A stretch of DNA of 64,000 bases from Winogradskyella arenosi (GTDB lineage Bacteria; Bacteroidota; Bacteroidia; Flavobacteriales; Flavobacteriaceae). The notes beneath the pieces are model-generated. The model made no database searches. It was not told the DNA's origin and saw only the letters and a program-made list of their open reading frames with translations. Of the stretch, positions 1 through 7,942 are shown piece by piece. The stretch lies in the NCBI RefSeq assembly GCF_003337305.1, contig NZ_QPJO01000001.1, positions 186,001 through 250,000 of the forward strand. Reading direction: 5' to 3'. The translations under genes and the position numbers were made by a program. Numbering within the stretch: position 1 is the stretch's first letter; each line of letters opens with the position of its first letter.

Positions 1-354
1 TAAAAACAACCCAACAAAAAATAACAAGGTATAGATGACTTGCACCATTTTAATATTAAATAACACCAACCACTTTACCGTACGCTTCGGAAACATAAAC
101 AGGGCTAAACCAAGAAACAACGCTAACCAACCAATTAAGGTGACAATAAGCTTGTAATTAGGCTCCCAAATATTATGAAATAAGGTATTTAATAAGCCAA
201 TTATAATGGCTATAAATGAAAATAGAATGAGGAATTTTTCATCTTTTAAATCATTAAAAACCTGTTTTATGCGCTTCGGATTTAAACTCAATATCAAGAA
301 GAAAATGATAAGATACCATCCCCAAAACTTTGCTAAAAAAATTGACGTATCCAT
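1..354 (-). CDS. Partial integral membrane protein, unknown function
   Basis: The reading frame starts with ATG at 352-354 on the minus strand and runs open off the left edge of the window, giving 118 residues so far. It begins MDTSIFLAKFWGWYLIIFF and shows about four hydrophobic helices separated by short basic loops (for example NPKRIKQVF and MFPKRTVKW), so it is an inner-membrane protein. The start lies 12 bp after the stop of the universal stress protein gene, so the two are probably cotranscribed. I do not recognise the family and propose no function. The C-terminus is outside the window. Confidence 0.75.
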   Translation of the reverse strand, partial: MDTSIFLAKFWGWYLIIFFLILSLNPKRIKQVFNDLKDEKFLILFSFIAIIIGLLNTLFHNIWEPNYKLIVTLIGWLALFLGLALFMFPKRTVKWLVLFNIKMVQVIYTLLFFVGLFL

Positions 355-366
355 AAGGCAAGGGTT

Positions 367-1206
367 TTATTCATGAAGTACCAAGAACGGAATATCCGTG
401 TGGTAACTGATTTTTTCTACTTTAGAATGAAATAAGATGCTTTGAAAATAATTTAAATTTTTAGCCACCATAACCATCATATCAATAGCCTTAGTTTCTA
501 CAAAGGTTTGTATGGCATCTTCGACCTTTCTATTCTCAATATAATCAAAACTAGGGTTATAAGCATCAAAATAAGCTTTAAAAATATCAATATTATTTAA
601 TTGTTCTACGCTTAATTCTATATCCTTTTTATGAATATGAAGCATGCGCAAATTAGCTTTTGATGTTTTTAAAACCTCGGATAGCGGCTCTAAGGTTTGC
701 AAATCATAAGACATATTAAAATCTGAAGGAAAGGCAATTTCTTTAAGTGGCCTATATGTGGCAGCCTCTGGAACCACTAAGGTGGTACACTTTACTTTTG
801 TAATAACATCACCGGTATTACTCCCTACTATATATTGCTTAAGACCAGACGCTCCTTTTGTCCCCATTACCAACACATCTATTTTCTGCTCTAAAACCTG
901 TTTTCTAATAGATTCTAGAAAGAACCCATATTCGGTTAGGGTAAAAAAGTGATGATTCTCGTTAATTTTTCCTTCGTCATTAAGCGTACTTAACACATTT
1001 GCTAAGCGTTGCTTAGAGGGTTTAACGTACAACTCTTCAATTTGGCTAGCCGTCGGTGTGGTACTACTATCCCCTGCCATAAAGCTATCCATAAGACAGA
1101 CATTTAAGAGGTAAAAATTACATTTTACGGCTTTGTAAAAATCTATCGCATACGAAATGGCGTTTAAAGAATTTTCGGAAAAATCTGTAGGTAATAAAAT
1201 ATTCAT
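367..1206 (-). CDS. Universal stress protein, two tandem UspA domains
   Basis: This 279-residue cytoplasmic protein has two UspA folds. The first opens with MNILLPTDFSENSLNAISYA and ends with a nucleotide-binding-like GTKGASGLKQYIVGSNTGDV segment followed by CTTLVVPE. The second starts near EIAFPSDFNMSYD and ends with TDIPFLVLHE, with a weaker glycine motif. An in-frame ATG exists at 1230, but the ATG at 1206 fits the family N-terminus, and a -7 promoter element lies at 1230-1237, so the upstream codon would sit inside the promoter. The protein probably supports stress or low-oxygen survival. The upstream receiver-CRP regulator gene and a TGA-type palindrome in the promoter suggest control by that regulator. 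Confidence 0.88.
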   Translation of the reverse strand: MNILLPTDFSENSLNAISYAIDFYKAVKCNFYLLNVCLMDSFMAGDSSTTPTASQIEELYVKPSKQRLANVLSTLNDEGKINENHHFFTLTEYGFFLESIRKQVLEQKIDVLVMGTKGASGLKQYIVGSNTGDVITKVKCTTLVVPEAATYRPLKEIAFPSDFNMSYDLQTLEPLSEVLKTSKANLRMLHIHKKDIELSVEQLNNIDIFKAYFDAYNPSFDYIENRKVEDAIQTFVETKAIDMMVMVAKNLNYFQSILFHSKVEKISYHTDIPFLVLHE

Positions 1207-1229
1207 CGCGTAACTTTTATTAGTCACCA

Positions 1230-1272
1230 CAAATCTAGACCTCTGCGTGGTCTTAAAATATGATATTCGTCA
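1230..1272 (-). promoter_or_regulatory. Promoter of usp with CRP/FNR-type palindrome
   Basis: On the minus strand TAGATTTG at 1230-1237 matches the Bacteroidota -7 consensus TAnnTTTG exactly, which predicts a start site near 1225 and a leader of about 18 nt. Upstream, 1261-1272 reads TGACGAATATCA on the minus strand, an imperfect TGA-N6-TCA palindrome followed by T. Its centre (1266.5) is 36.5 bp from the last G of the -7 element, so about -41 to -42 from the predicted start. That is the classical position for a CRP/FNR activator. Binding is inferred. Confidence 0.55.
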
Positions 1273-1296
1273 CTAATAAAAATTACGCCACTATAA

Positions 1297-2349
1297 TTAC
1301 TGGATATCTTGTAACTTTTGTAAGTCTAGAACCTTGACCGTGCGGCCTTCCATTTCAATGATTCCTAATTTTTTAAAATCGGACATCGTTCTAATTAAGG
1401 TTTCTGTAGCAATACCTGCCACACTGGCTAAATCACTTCTAGAAATTCTAATAGGGTCTTCTGGTTTAGCATTTATTTTTTCAGCAAACCTAAGAATAGT
1501 AGCCGCAGTTTTGCGTTTTACAGAACTATAAGCCATCTGTAACAATTGATCTTTAACACCTGTAATGTTTTCGGAAAGCAACTGAATAATTTCTAAAGTG
1601 ATCTTATGATTTTTATCTAAGACCTCTTTTAATTCTGATTTAGACACCCCAACCATTTCCACATCTTTCATCGCTGTAGCACTCTCTTTATAGGGAATAT
1701 TTTGAGTAAATGAGGTATAGCCAAAAATATCGTCTTCCTTATGAAGTGCCGTAGTCAGTTCTTTTCCATTTTCATCATATTTAAAACACTTTACAACACC
1801 TTGTAGAATGAGATAAACATAATTAGAGTTCTGCCCTTCTTGATAAATGGTTTCATTTTTTCTGAACTTAAAAACCGTTCCGTTATCATCAAAAAAGTTC
1901 TTTAAATCATTTAAAGTTCTTAATTCTTCTTCATTGTTTTGTGGTTGTACTTGGTGCGCCTCGCGTTCCTCTTTTAAAATAGCGGCTTTGGCAATTCGGC
2001 TTTCAATAGCACTTGTTAACTCTTCCTCACTAAAAGGTTTGGTAATGTAATCATCAGCACCGAGATCCATTCCTTTTCTAACATCGTGACGCTCTGTTTT
2101 GGCTGATAAAAAAATGAAGGGTATAAATTTCGTTGTACTGTCTTTAGATAGTGCTTCTAATACACCATACCCATCAAGTATAGGCATCATAATATCACAA
2201 ACAATAACGTCTGGTAATGATTGCTTTGCCGTTTCTACCCCTAAGGCGCCATTAGCAGCCGTGATAACATTAAAGTCTGAAAGCTCTAATAATTCTGCTG
2301 TATTTTCTCTTAATACGGTATCGTCTTCTATCAGTAAAACTGTTTTCAT
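1297..2349 (-). CDS. Response regulator fused to CRP/FNR-type DNA-binding module
   Basis: The 350-residue protein has a receiver domain at about 1-120 with the acidic pocket ED at 8-9, phospho-acceptor D52 (VIVCDIMMP) and K104-P105. A cyclic-nucleotide-binding-like beta roll follows at about 150-270, then a CRP-type winged helix at about 275-345. The recognition helix TETLIRT keeps E316 and R320 with the same spacing as the Glu and Arg of Crp and Fnr that read TGA half-sites. There is no N-terminal cysteine cluster of Fnr type, so the input is probably phosphorylation. The gene overlaps the upstream histidine kinase by 4 bp (ATGA), indicating translational coupling. The fusion puts roles usually split between a FixJ-like and a FixK-like protein into one chain. 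Targets are inferred. Confidence 0.9.
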   Translation of the reverse strand: MKTVLLIEDDTVLRENTAELLELSDFNVITAANGALGVETAKQSLPDVIVCDIMMPILDGYGVLEALSKDSTTKFIPFIFLSAKTERHDVRKGMDLGADDYITKPFSEEELTSAIESRIAKAAILKEEREAHQVQPQNNEEELRTLNDLKNFFDDNGTVFKFRKNETIYQEGQNSNYVYLILQGVVKCFKYDENGKELTTALHKEDDIFGYTSFTQNIPYKESATAMKDVEMVGVSKSELKEVLDKNHKITLEIIQLLSENITGVKDQLLQMAYSSVKRKTAATILRFAEKINAKPEDPIRISRSDLASVAGIATETLIRTMSDFKKLGIIEMEGRTVKVLDLQKLQDIQ

Positions 2350-3851
2350 AGCTGTGCTTTATTTGGTAATTCTATAATAAAAGTGGAGCCTACATTCTCA
2401 ACACTTTCAAAAGTAATGCTTCCATTTAAATTTTCTAAATGGTCTTTCACAATGTTTAATCCTATTCCTGTGCCCTGCATTAATAAGGCATTTTCCGCTC
2501 TAAAATAACGGTTAAAAATATTTTTCTGATCTACAAGCGGAATCCCAATACCATTGTCTATAACCTTAAAGGTGGTTTTATGGGCATCTTGAAAAATTTC
2601 TATATCTATAATAGCATGTTCTGAAGAATATTTAATGGCATTATAAATTAGGTTAGATAAGGATAATTCAACAATTTTCTCATCTTGGTATAAGCTAATG
2701 TCATCTACATTTTCAGGATAATTAATATGCTGGCCATCTTTAAGCAACATATTAGCGTTATAAATTACTTCATTTAAGACCTTACTCAACTTAAAGGTGC
2801 TAAAATTATAATTAATTTTACCCTTCTCAAGTTTCTCTACAGATAAGAAATCTGTTAAAATAGAATTGAGATATTGTACCTTATCGGTAATGGTTCTTAA
2901 ATGCTTTTCTCTATTCTCTTGTTGTTCTGTCAATTTATATTTACTCAATAATATAGTCGAGGTTAAAATACCGCTTAAAGGGGTTTTAAACTCATGAGAA
3001 ACCATAGAAAGAAACTTCGTTTTTAAATCGTTTAGCTCCTTTTCTGCTGCCAAAGCTGTTTTAAGTTCTTCGGTTCTAACCTCTACAGTCTTTTCTAAAG
3101 TTTGGGTATAATTTTTTTGCTCTGTAATGTCTAAAATTATAGCCACATAAACATCATTCCCTCCCAACTTAGAATGTTGCAAATGCACACTCGCTGGATA
3201 CCTTGTTCCGGATTTACGTTGATGGACCGCTTCAAACTCAATTTTATCAACCTCACCTTCACGTAACCCTTTTATTTTTTTTCTGAAATCCTCTTCCGTA
3301 AACTCAGGCTTTATATCTAAAGGCGTCATTTTATAAAGCTCATCCATGGTATAGCCCAGGTTTTTTTGAGCTTCGTAATTAACACTCACAAATAATAAAC
3401 TATGCGCATCAAACACATAGATTTCATTTAGGGATTCTAAGATAATATTGGTTAAATGGTTCCTTTCTTGCTCTAGTCTTTTTCGTTCGGTGATATCAAT
3501 AACCAAGGCCATGATATATTTTTGATCAAAAAGTATAAACGGATTAAGACTGGCTTCTATTGGAAAAATACTCCCATCTTTTTTAGCACCGTGGATGTCA
3601 CGACCGTGACCCATACTACGCTTCTTGTTATCTTTTACAAAACCTTTAAAATGCCTGCCGTGCTCTACATGATAATTACGAGGAATTAAAACATTCAAAG
3701 GCTGATTTGTTAACTCGTTTTCACCATAACCAAACATCTGTTCTCCAGCTTTGTTGACTTTTACAATGGTTTGCTTATCATTAACAATCACCACACCTTC
3801 TGAAACAGAGTCTAATAGAATATTAAAAATTTCTTGATCTTCTGGAAACAT
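2346..3851 (-). CDS. Soluble PAS-PAS histidine kinase with FixL-like first PAS
   Basis: The 501-residue protein has no transmembrane segment. PAS1 (about 5-122) contains LIPRNYHVEH and GHGRDIHGAKKDG; H64 and R84 are 20 residues apart, matching the haem-ligand His200 and the Arg220 of Bradyrhizobium FixL in motif and spacing. PAS2 spans about 132-245 and a short coiled linker follows. HisKA carries H286 in SMVSHEFKTPLSG. The ATPase domain has an N box (LSNLIYNAIKYSS), G1 (VIDNGIGIP) and G2 (GTGIGLNIV). It presumably phosphorylates the coupled receiver-CRP protein encoded immediately downstream. Many PAS domains carry similar residues without haem, so oxygen sensing is a hypothesis. A weak -7-like TATCTTTA lies at 3877-3884 on the minus strand. 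Confidence 0.92.
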   Translation of the reverse strand: MFPEDQEIFNILLDSVSEGVVIVNDKQTIVKVNKAGEQMFGYGENELTNQPLNVLIPRNYHVEHGRHFKGFVKDNKKRSMGHGRDIHGAKKDGSIFPIEASLNPFILFDQKYIMALVIDITERKRLEQERNHLTNIILESLNEIYVFDAHSLLFVSVNYEAQKNLGYTMDELYKMTPLDIKPEFTEEDFRKKIKGLREGEVDKIEFEAVHQRKSGTRYPASVHLQHSKLGGNDVYVAIILDITEQKNYTQTLEKTVEVRTEELKTALAAEKELNDLKTKFLSMVSHEFKTPLSGILTSTILLSKYKLTEQQENREKHLRTITDKVQYLNSILTDFLSVEKLEKGKINYNFSTFKLSKVLNEVIYNANMLLKDGQHINYPENVDDISLYQDEKIVELSLSNLIYNAIKYSSEHAIIDIEIFQDAHKTTFKVIDNGIGIPLVDQKNIFNRYFRAENALLMQGTGIGLNIVKDHLENLNGSITFESVENVGSTFIIELPNKAQL

Positions 3852-4242
3852 CTTTTAAAATTGAGGTTTAAAAAGCTAAAGATAAAAATCCTTAAGAATT
3901 TATTAGCATCAAAACGGGGAAGATTTGGGGCCTTTTGCGCATTAAAAATATAACTACAAAAAATGATAACGAAAAAAAACGCACTCCCCATTCTTCCTAC
4001 CTGAACCCTAGTTCTTAAAGTTCTAGAGTAAAATCCTATCAACCTCTAGCCGTCAAACGCCATGATAAGGCCTTAACACTGATCTATATCATTATTTACG
4101 GCCCTAAAAAATTGTAATTTGCAAAATAGCTTTTGCCTATAAACCTAAGAGATCGTTGTATAAGTTGCGTATTTCAGAGAAGCCTTAGCTATAAAACCCG
4201 CCTATAAAAGCGGTACCTTACTTATTTTAAACTATAAGATTT
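3852..4242. promoter_or_regulatory. Divergent intergenic region with CRP/FNR-like site
   Basis: This 391-bp region separates the kinase operon from cardiolipin synthase. At 4080-4091 it contains TGATCTATATCA, a perfect TGAT-N4-ATCA palindrome followed by T, close to the Fnr consensus but without its outer T and A. A -7-like TAATTTG (one base short in the spacer) lies at 4115-4121, whose last G is 35.5 bp from the palindrome centre. This gives the cls gene the same geometry as the usp promoter. The leader to the cls ATG is about 115 nt. A short open frame at 3812-4042 on the minus strand looks non-coding. Confidence 0.5.
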
Positions 4243-5673
4243 ATGATGTTTGCGCTCATTGCATATGTTCTAATTGCATTTGTCTTAATGGGGCGATTAC
4301 TACTTTACGGGGTAAGACCAACCAAAACCTTAGCTTGGTTACTCGCTATTTTTACAATCCCCGTTGGCGGTATGCTTCTCTATTTTATTTTAGGTCGAAA
4401 TAGAAAAAAGAATAAATTTTATCATTTTAAAAAAAATGAAACTATTTTTGGTTATCTTCAAAAGTATAACGCTCTTCATCAATCCGAAGCGCCTACAACT
4501 CCAATTCCTCCGCTTTTAAAACAACATCATCGTTTGGCCCAAATGATGACTAAAAGTTCTGGGGCTTTCCCTACCACAGGCAATTTCTTACAACCCTTAA
4601 AAAATGGCCCAGCAACCTTTGACGCCATTTTTAAAACCTTAGAAAAAGCAAGAACGTTTATACATATTCAATATTATATTTTTGAAGAAGGCGATTTAGC
4701 CAACCGATTTAGAAGCTTATTGATACAGAAAGCCATAGAAGGCGTAGAAGTCAGATTACTTTATGATGCTTTAGGCAGCCGCGTTTTGAGTAAAAAATTC
4801 ATTAAAAGTTTAAAAACGGAAGGCATTCAGGTTTATGGTTTTTTACCGATGAGATTGGGCCGGTTCCTTTCTTCTGTTAATTATAGAAATCACAGAAAAA
4901 TTGTGATCATAGATGGACTCTATGGTTTTACCGGTGGTATTAATGTATCCGATAAATACATTAACGGAGATCCCAATTTAGGACCGTGGTACGATATGCA
5001 TTTGCAAATGGAAGGCCCTGTTATTCATAGTCTACAAGCCGTTTTCGCTAGAGATTGGAGCTTTGCGAGTGGTACAGAAGAATTATTAAACACCAAATAT
5101 TTTGCTCCACAAATTCGTGCAGGACAAAGTACCGCTCAAGTTGTATCTAGTGGCCCTGATTCTGATTTTTCTTCCATACAATACCTCTATCTCTCTTTAA
5201 TTAATAAGGCAAAAAACTACGTTTACATTATTAACCCCTATATTATTCCCGGAGAAGCACTATTAGAAACCTTAAAAATTGCCGCCTTAAGTGGTGTGGA
5301 TGTCCGACTGCTGCTCTCAGCCAATTCTGATAGCCTTTTAGTGAAATGGACCGTACGTTCTAATTTTGAAAATCTCCTTGCAGCCGGCGTAAAAATCTAT
5401 TTATATCCCGATGGCTTTTTACATAGCAAAGTGATGCTTTCTGATGACGAATTGTCTACCATAGGCACTGCCAATTTAGACATCAGAAGTTTTGAACAGA
5501 ATTACGAAGTCAATGTTTTAATGTATGATAAGACGATTACAACCACATTAAAGCACGATTTTTTAAACGACTGTAAAAAAAGCCAACAATTAAACTACCA
5601 TCAACACTTACAACGTTCTAAACTAGAACGCCTAAAAGAAGGCACCGCTAAAGTATTTAGCCCAATTTTATAA
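4243..5673 (+). CDS. cls: Cardiolipin synthase, phospholipase D family
   Basis: The 476-residue protein has two N-terminal membrane helices (about 1-21 and 30-50) followed by a cytoplasmic or membrane-surface PLD body. The two HKD motifs are HRKIVIID with H217 and HSKVMLSDDELSTIGTANLD with H394. Length and layout match bacterial ClsA-type enzymes, which join phosphatidylglycerol molecules (or phosphatidylglycerol and phosphatidylethanolamine) to make cardiolipin. The start ATG-ATG at 4243 places the first helix correctly. It lies divergent from the PAS kinase operon, and a CRP/FNR-like palindrome sits at the activator position of its promoter, which suggests that membrane lipid remodelling is linked to that two-component system. 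A patatin gene follows but has its own promoter. Confidence 0.92.
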   Translation: MMFALIAYVLIAFVLMGRLLLYGVRPTKTLAWLLAIFTIPVGGMLLYFILGRNRKKNKFYHFKKNETIFGYLQKYNALHQSEAPTTPIPPLLKQHHRLAQMMTKSSGAFPTTGNFLQPLKNGPATFDAIFKTLEKARTFIHIQYYIFEEGDLANRFRSLLIQKAIEGVEVRLLYDALGSRVLSKKFIKSLKTEGIQVYGFLPMRLGRFLSSVNYRNHRKIVIIDGLYGFTGGINVSDKYINGDPNLGPWYDMHLQMEGPVIHSLQAVFARDWSFASGTEELLNTKYFAPQIRAGQSTAQVVSSGPDSDFSSIQYLYLSLINKAKNYVYIINPYIIPGEALLETLKIAALSGVDVRLLLSANSDSLLVKWTVRSNFENLLAAGVKIYLYPDGFLHSKVMLSDDELSTIGTANLDIRSFEQNYEVNVLMYDKTITTTLKHDFLNDCKKSQQLNYHQHLQRSKLERLKEGTAKVFSPIL

Positions 5674-5687
5674 TGAATTTAAAATCA

Positions 5688-5720
5688 TTTGGTTGCATTT
5701 AAAACATCGTTGTACATTTG
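5688..5720 (+). promoter_or_regulatory. Bacteroidota-type promoter of the small patatin gene
   Basis: TTTG at 5688-5691 and TACATTTG at 5713-5720 match both the -33 and -7 consensus elements with a 21-bp spacer. The predicted start site near 5725 lies upstream of the ATG at 5741 but downstream of an earlier in-frame ATG at 5693. This decides the start of the patatin gene. Confidence 0.7.
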
Positions 5721-5740
5721 TAGGACTTATACTAAAAAGC

Positions 5741-6523
5741 ATGAATTTAGGATTAGTATTATCTGGAGGAGGTGCTAGAGGCGCCGCACATATAGGGACC
5801 ATTAAAGCCTTAGAAGAGGCCGGCATTTACCCAACACACCTTTCCGGAACAAGCTCAGGCGCCATCGTTGGCGCTCTCTATGCCGCTGGTGTGCATTGGT
5901 CTGAAATTTTAAACTTCTTTAAAACCATTCCCCTTTTTAACACCAAGCGCTTTGCAAGACGAAAACCGGGATTTTTAAATTCTGATAACTTTTATGACGA
6001 CTTAAGTGCGTATTTTCCTGAAGACAGTTTTGAAGCCTTAAAAAAACCTTTGTTTATTCCTGCTACTAATATTGTAGATGGCACTTCAAAAATGTTTAGT
6101 AAAGGGCAATTAATTAAGCCCATTATAGCTTCGGCCTCTTTTCCTGGAGTCTTTACCCCTACTGAAATTAATGGAAAGTTTTATGTTGATGGCGGCACCT
6201 TAAATAATTTCCCGGTTGAACCTCTAATAGAACCCTGCGATAAAATTGTAGGCGTTTATGTAAATCCTTTAAAAAAGGTAACCATGAAAGACCTAAAACA
6301 TTCTTTTGCCATTGTAGAGCGTTCCTATAAAATTATGGTTGCTGCAGAATCCATGTCTAAATTCTCACATTGCGATATGGTTATCAGTCCACAAGAATTA
6401 GTGCATTACACCACCTTTGGTATGAACCATGTAGATGCTATATTTAAATTAGGATACGACACCACAAAACGGGCCTTAGAAGAAGGACAATTAAACCTCA
6501 ACTCCGTAGGTAAACCAAGTTAA
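5741..6523 (+). CDS. Patatin-like phospholipase, small cytoplasmic type
   Basis: The 260-residue protein starts MNLGLVLSGGGARGAAHIG, giving the oxyanion-hole glycine motif at once. The nucleophile is S38 in GTSSG and the catalytic aspartate is D150 in VDGGTLNN, so the Ser-Asp dyad of patatin lipases is complete. The length fits the RssA/NTE-core group without added domains and there is no signal peptide. Substrates are probably phospholipid acyl chains. An upstream in-frame ATG at 5693 is rejected because the promoter -7 element lies after it and the domain begins at the ATG at 5741. The cardiolipin synthase gene directly upstream suggests a shared theme of phospholipid turnover, but transcription appears separate. 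Confidence 0.88.
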   Translation: MNLGLVLSGGGARGAAHIGTIKALEEAGIYPTHLSGTSSGAIVGALYAAGVHWSEILNFFKTIPLFNTKRFARRKPGFLNSDNFYDDLSAYFPEDSFEALKKPLFIPATNIVDGTSKMFSKGQLIKPIIASASFPGVFTPTEINGKFYVDGGTLNNFPVEPLIEPCDKIVGVYVNPLKKVTMKDLKHSFAIVERSYKIMVAAESMSKFSHCDMVISPQELVHYTTFGMNHVDAIFKLGYDTTKRALEEGQLNLNSVGKPS

Positions 6524-6564
6524 AAATTAAGAGTATTGATACTGAGTTAGGATATGTCCCTAAA

Positions 6565-6598
6565 AAAAGCCCTATAAAACAACGTTTTTAGGGCTTTT
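6565..6598 (+). terminator. Rho-independent terminator after the small patatin
   Basis: AAAAGCCCTA at 6565-6574 pairs with TAGGGCTTTT at 6589-6598 across a 14-nt loop that can itself pair partly. T-rich sequence follows. Because both ends are A/T-rich it could also serve the tRNA gene coming from the other side. Confidence 0.75.
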
Positions 6599-6609
6599 CT
6601 TTTTAATCG

Positions 6610-6691
6610 TACTCAAGGCGGGAATCGAACCCGCACGTCTTGCGACATTGGATTTTGAATCCAACGTGTCTACCAATTCCACCACTTGAGC
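6610..6691 (-). tRNA. tRNA-Leu, anticodon CAA
   Basis: Read on the minus strand, the acceptor stem GCTCAAG pairs with CTTGAGT (the first pair is G-U), and the discriminator is A at 6610. The anticodon stem-loop is TTGGA-TTCAAAA-TCCAA, so the anticodon is CAA, which reads TTG leucine codons. The long variable arm (TGTCGCAAGACGT region) and the TTCGATT T-loop are typical of a class II tRNA. CCA is not encoded. Two short open frames across this stretch are shadows of the tRNA. Confidence 0.95.
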
Positions 6692-6779
6692 AATTTCGGA
6701 CAGCAAAAGTAATAAATAAATTCGGGCTAAACACCAAAAAATAGTAGGTTTTATAATTTTTTGGCGCAAAATAATTTTC

Positions 6780-6787
6780 TAAATTTG
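6780..6787 (+). promoter_or_regulatory. -7 element of the prs promoter
   Basis: TAAATTTG at 6780-6787 matches TAnnTTTG. A TTTG at 6760-6763 could be the -33 element with a slightly short 16-bp spacer. The predicted start near 6792 leaves a leader of about 45 nt, A/C-rich, before the ATG at 6836, and it excludes a possible TTG start at 6761. Confidence 0.65.
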
Positions 6788-6835
6788 CCCTCACGTAAAA
6801 AACACAACACAACACAACTAAAACCCTATAAACAA

Positions 6836-7777
6836 ATGCCTTACGAAACCACAGAAGCCAAAATTTTCACTTGTGCTCAAAGTCAAGACTTAGCTCAACA
6901 AATCGCTAAAGCGTATGGCGTGAAATTAGGTAACGTTATCACATCGACTTACAGTGACGGTGAATTTCAACCTTCATATGAAGAATCAATTCGCGGAACT
7001 CGTATTTTTATTGTAGGATCTACCCACCCAGGACCAAAGAATTTAATGGAAATGCTTTTAATGATTGACGCTGCCAAACGTGCTTCTGCAAGACACATTA
7101 CTGCTGTTATACCCTATTTTGGATGGGCAAGACAAGACCGAAAGGACAAGCCAAGAGTCCCTATTGCAGCTAAACTTGTAGCTAAAATGCTAGAAGCTGC
7201 CGGAGCCACTAGAATTATCACCATGGATTTACATGCCGACCAAATTCAAGGTTTCTTTGAAAAACCGGTAGACCACTTATTCGCTTCAACTATCTTTTTA
7301 CCGTATTTAAAAAGTTTAAACTTAGACAACTTAACCATTGCTTCTCCAGATATGGGAGGTTCTAAAAGAGCCTATGCCTATTCTAAAGCTTTAAAAAGCG
7401 ATGTGGTGATCTGTTACAAGCAACGCGCTAAAGCCAATGTTATTTCTCATATGGAACTTATTGGTGATGTTACAGGAAAGAATGTTATTCTTGTAGATGA
7501 TATGGTGGATACCGCCGGAACTTTAACAAAAGCAGCAGATCTTATGATGGAGCGTGGTGCATTAAGCGTAAGAGCAATTTGTACCCACCCTATTTTATCT
7601 GGAAATGCTTACGAAAAATTAGAGAACTCTAAGCTTGAAGAATTAATTGTAACCAATTCAATTCCTCTAAAACAAGAAAGCAAAAAACTAAGAGTATTAA
7701 GTTGCGCAGATTTATTTGCAGAAGTAATGCAAAACGTTCATAGCAACAAGTCTATAAGCAATAAATTTGTGATGTAA
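6836..7777 (+). CDS. prs: Ribose-phosphate pyrophosphokinase (PRPP synthetase)
   Basis: The 313-residue cytosolic enzyme makes PRPP from ribose 5-phosphate and ATP for purine, pyrimidine, histidine, tryptophan and NAD synthesis. Typical segments are YSDGEFQPSYEESIRGTRIF near the N-terminus, the ATP-site run PYFGWARQDRKDKPRVP, the catalytic DLHADQIQGFF, and the PRPP-binding loop NVILVDDMVDTAGTL. The ATG at 6836 gives the family N-terminus; the frame stays open upstream from a TTG at 6761, but that codon lies upstream of the -7 element. Ribosomal protein L25 follows in the same direction, an order common in this family of bacteria, but L25 has its own promoter. Confidence 0.96.
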   Translation: MPYETTEAKIFTCAQSQDLAQQIAKAYGVKLGNVITSTYSDGEFQPSYEESIRGTRIFIVGSTHPGPKNLMEMLLMIDAAKRASARHITAVIPYFGWARQDRKDKPRVPIAAKLVAKMLEAAGATRIITMDLHADQIQGFFEKPVDHLFASTIFLPYLKSLNLDNLTIASPDMGGSKRAYAYSKALKSDVVICYKQRAKANVISHMELIGDVTGKNVILVDDMVDTAGTLTKAADLMMERGALSVRAICTHPILSGNAYEKLENSKLEELIVTNSIPLKQESKKLRVLSCADLFAEVMQNVHSNKSISNKFVM

Positions 7778-7886
7778 GACCACTATTAGGGCCTGTATTT
7801 AATCACAAAAACAAGTCTTAAACCCTTAAAAACAAGCCCTTATCAAAAAACAGAGAACTTACAGTAATATTCTCATATAAAATCTC

Positions 7887-7912
7887 TAAATTTGCAGCCC
7901 TCAAAATGAGGG
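7887..7912 (+). promoter_or_regulatory. Promoter of the L25 gene with small start-site hairpin
   Basis: TAAATTTG at 7887-7894 is a perfect -7 element. CCCTC at 7898-7902 and GAGGG at 7908-7912 form an inverted repeat with a 5-nt loop that spans the predicted start near 7899. The leader to the ATG at 7943 is about 44 nt. No clear -33 TTTG was seen. Confidence 0.6.
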
Positions 7913-7942
7913 AATTAAAATTTAACAAACAAACATTTCAAA

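Noticed and set aside
3812-4042. Open frame of 76 codons on the minus strand upstream of the PAS kinase
   Set aside because: It overlaps the kinase start in another frame, has an odd composition (FFFVIIF, KFLRIFIFSFLN) and resembles translated AT-rich gap sequence; no family features.
6572-6815. Two short minus-strand open frames around 6.6-6.8 kb
   Set aside because: Both read through the tRNA-Leu gene, and the peptides VVELVDTLDSKSNV and SGGIGRHVGF are typical translations of a tRNA.
6761-6835. N-terminal extension of prs from a TTG codon
   Set aside because: The -7 promoter element lies inside it and the family N-terminus begins at the ATG at 6836.
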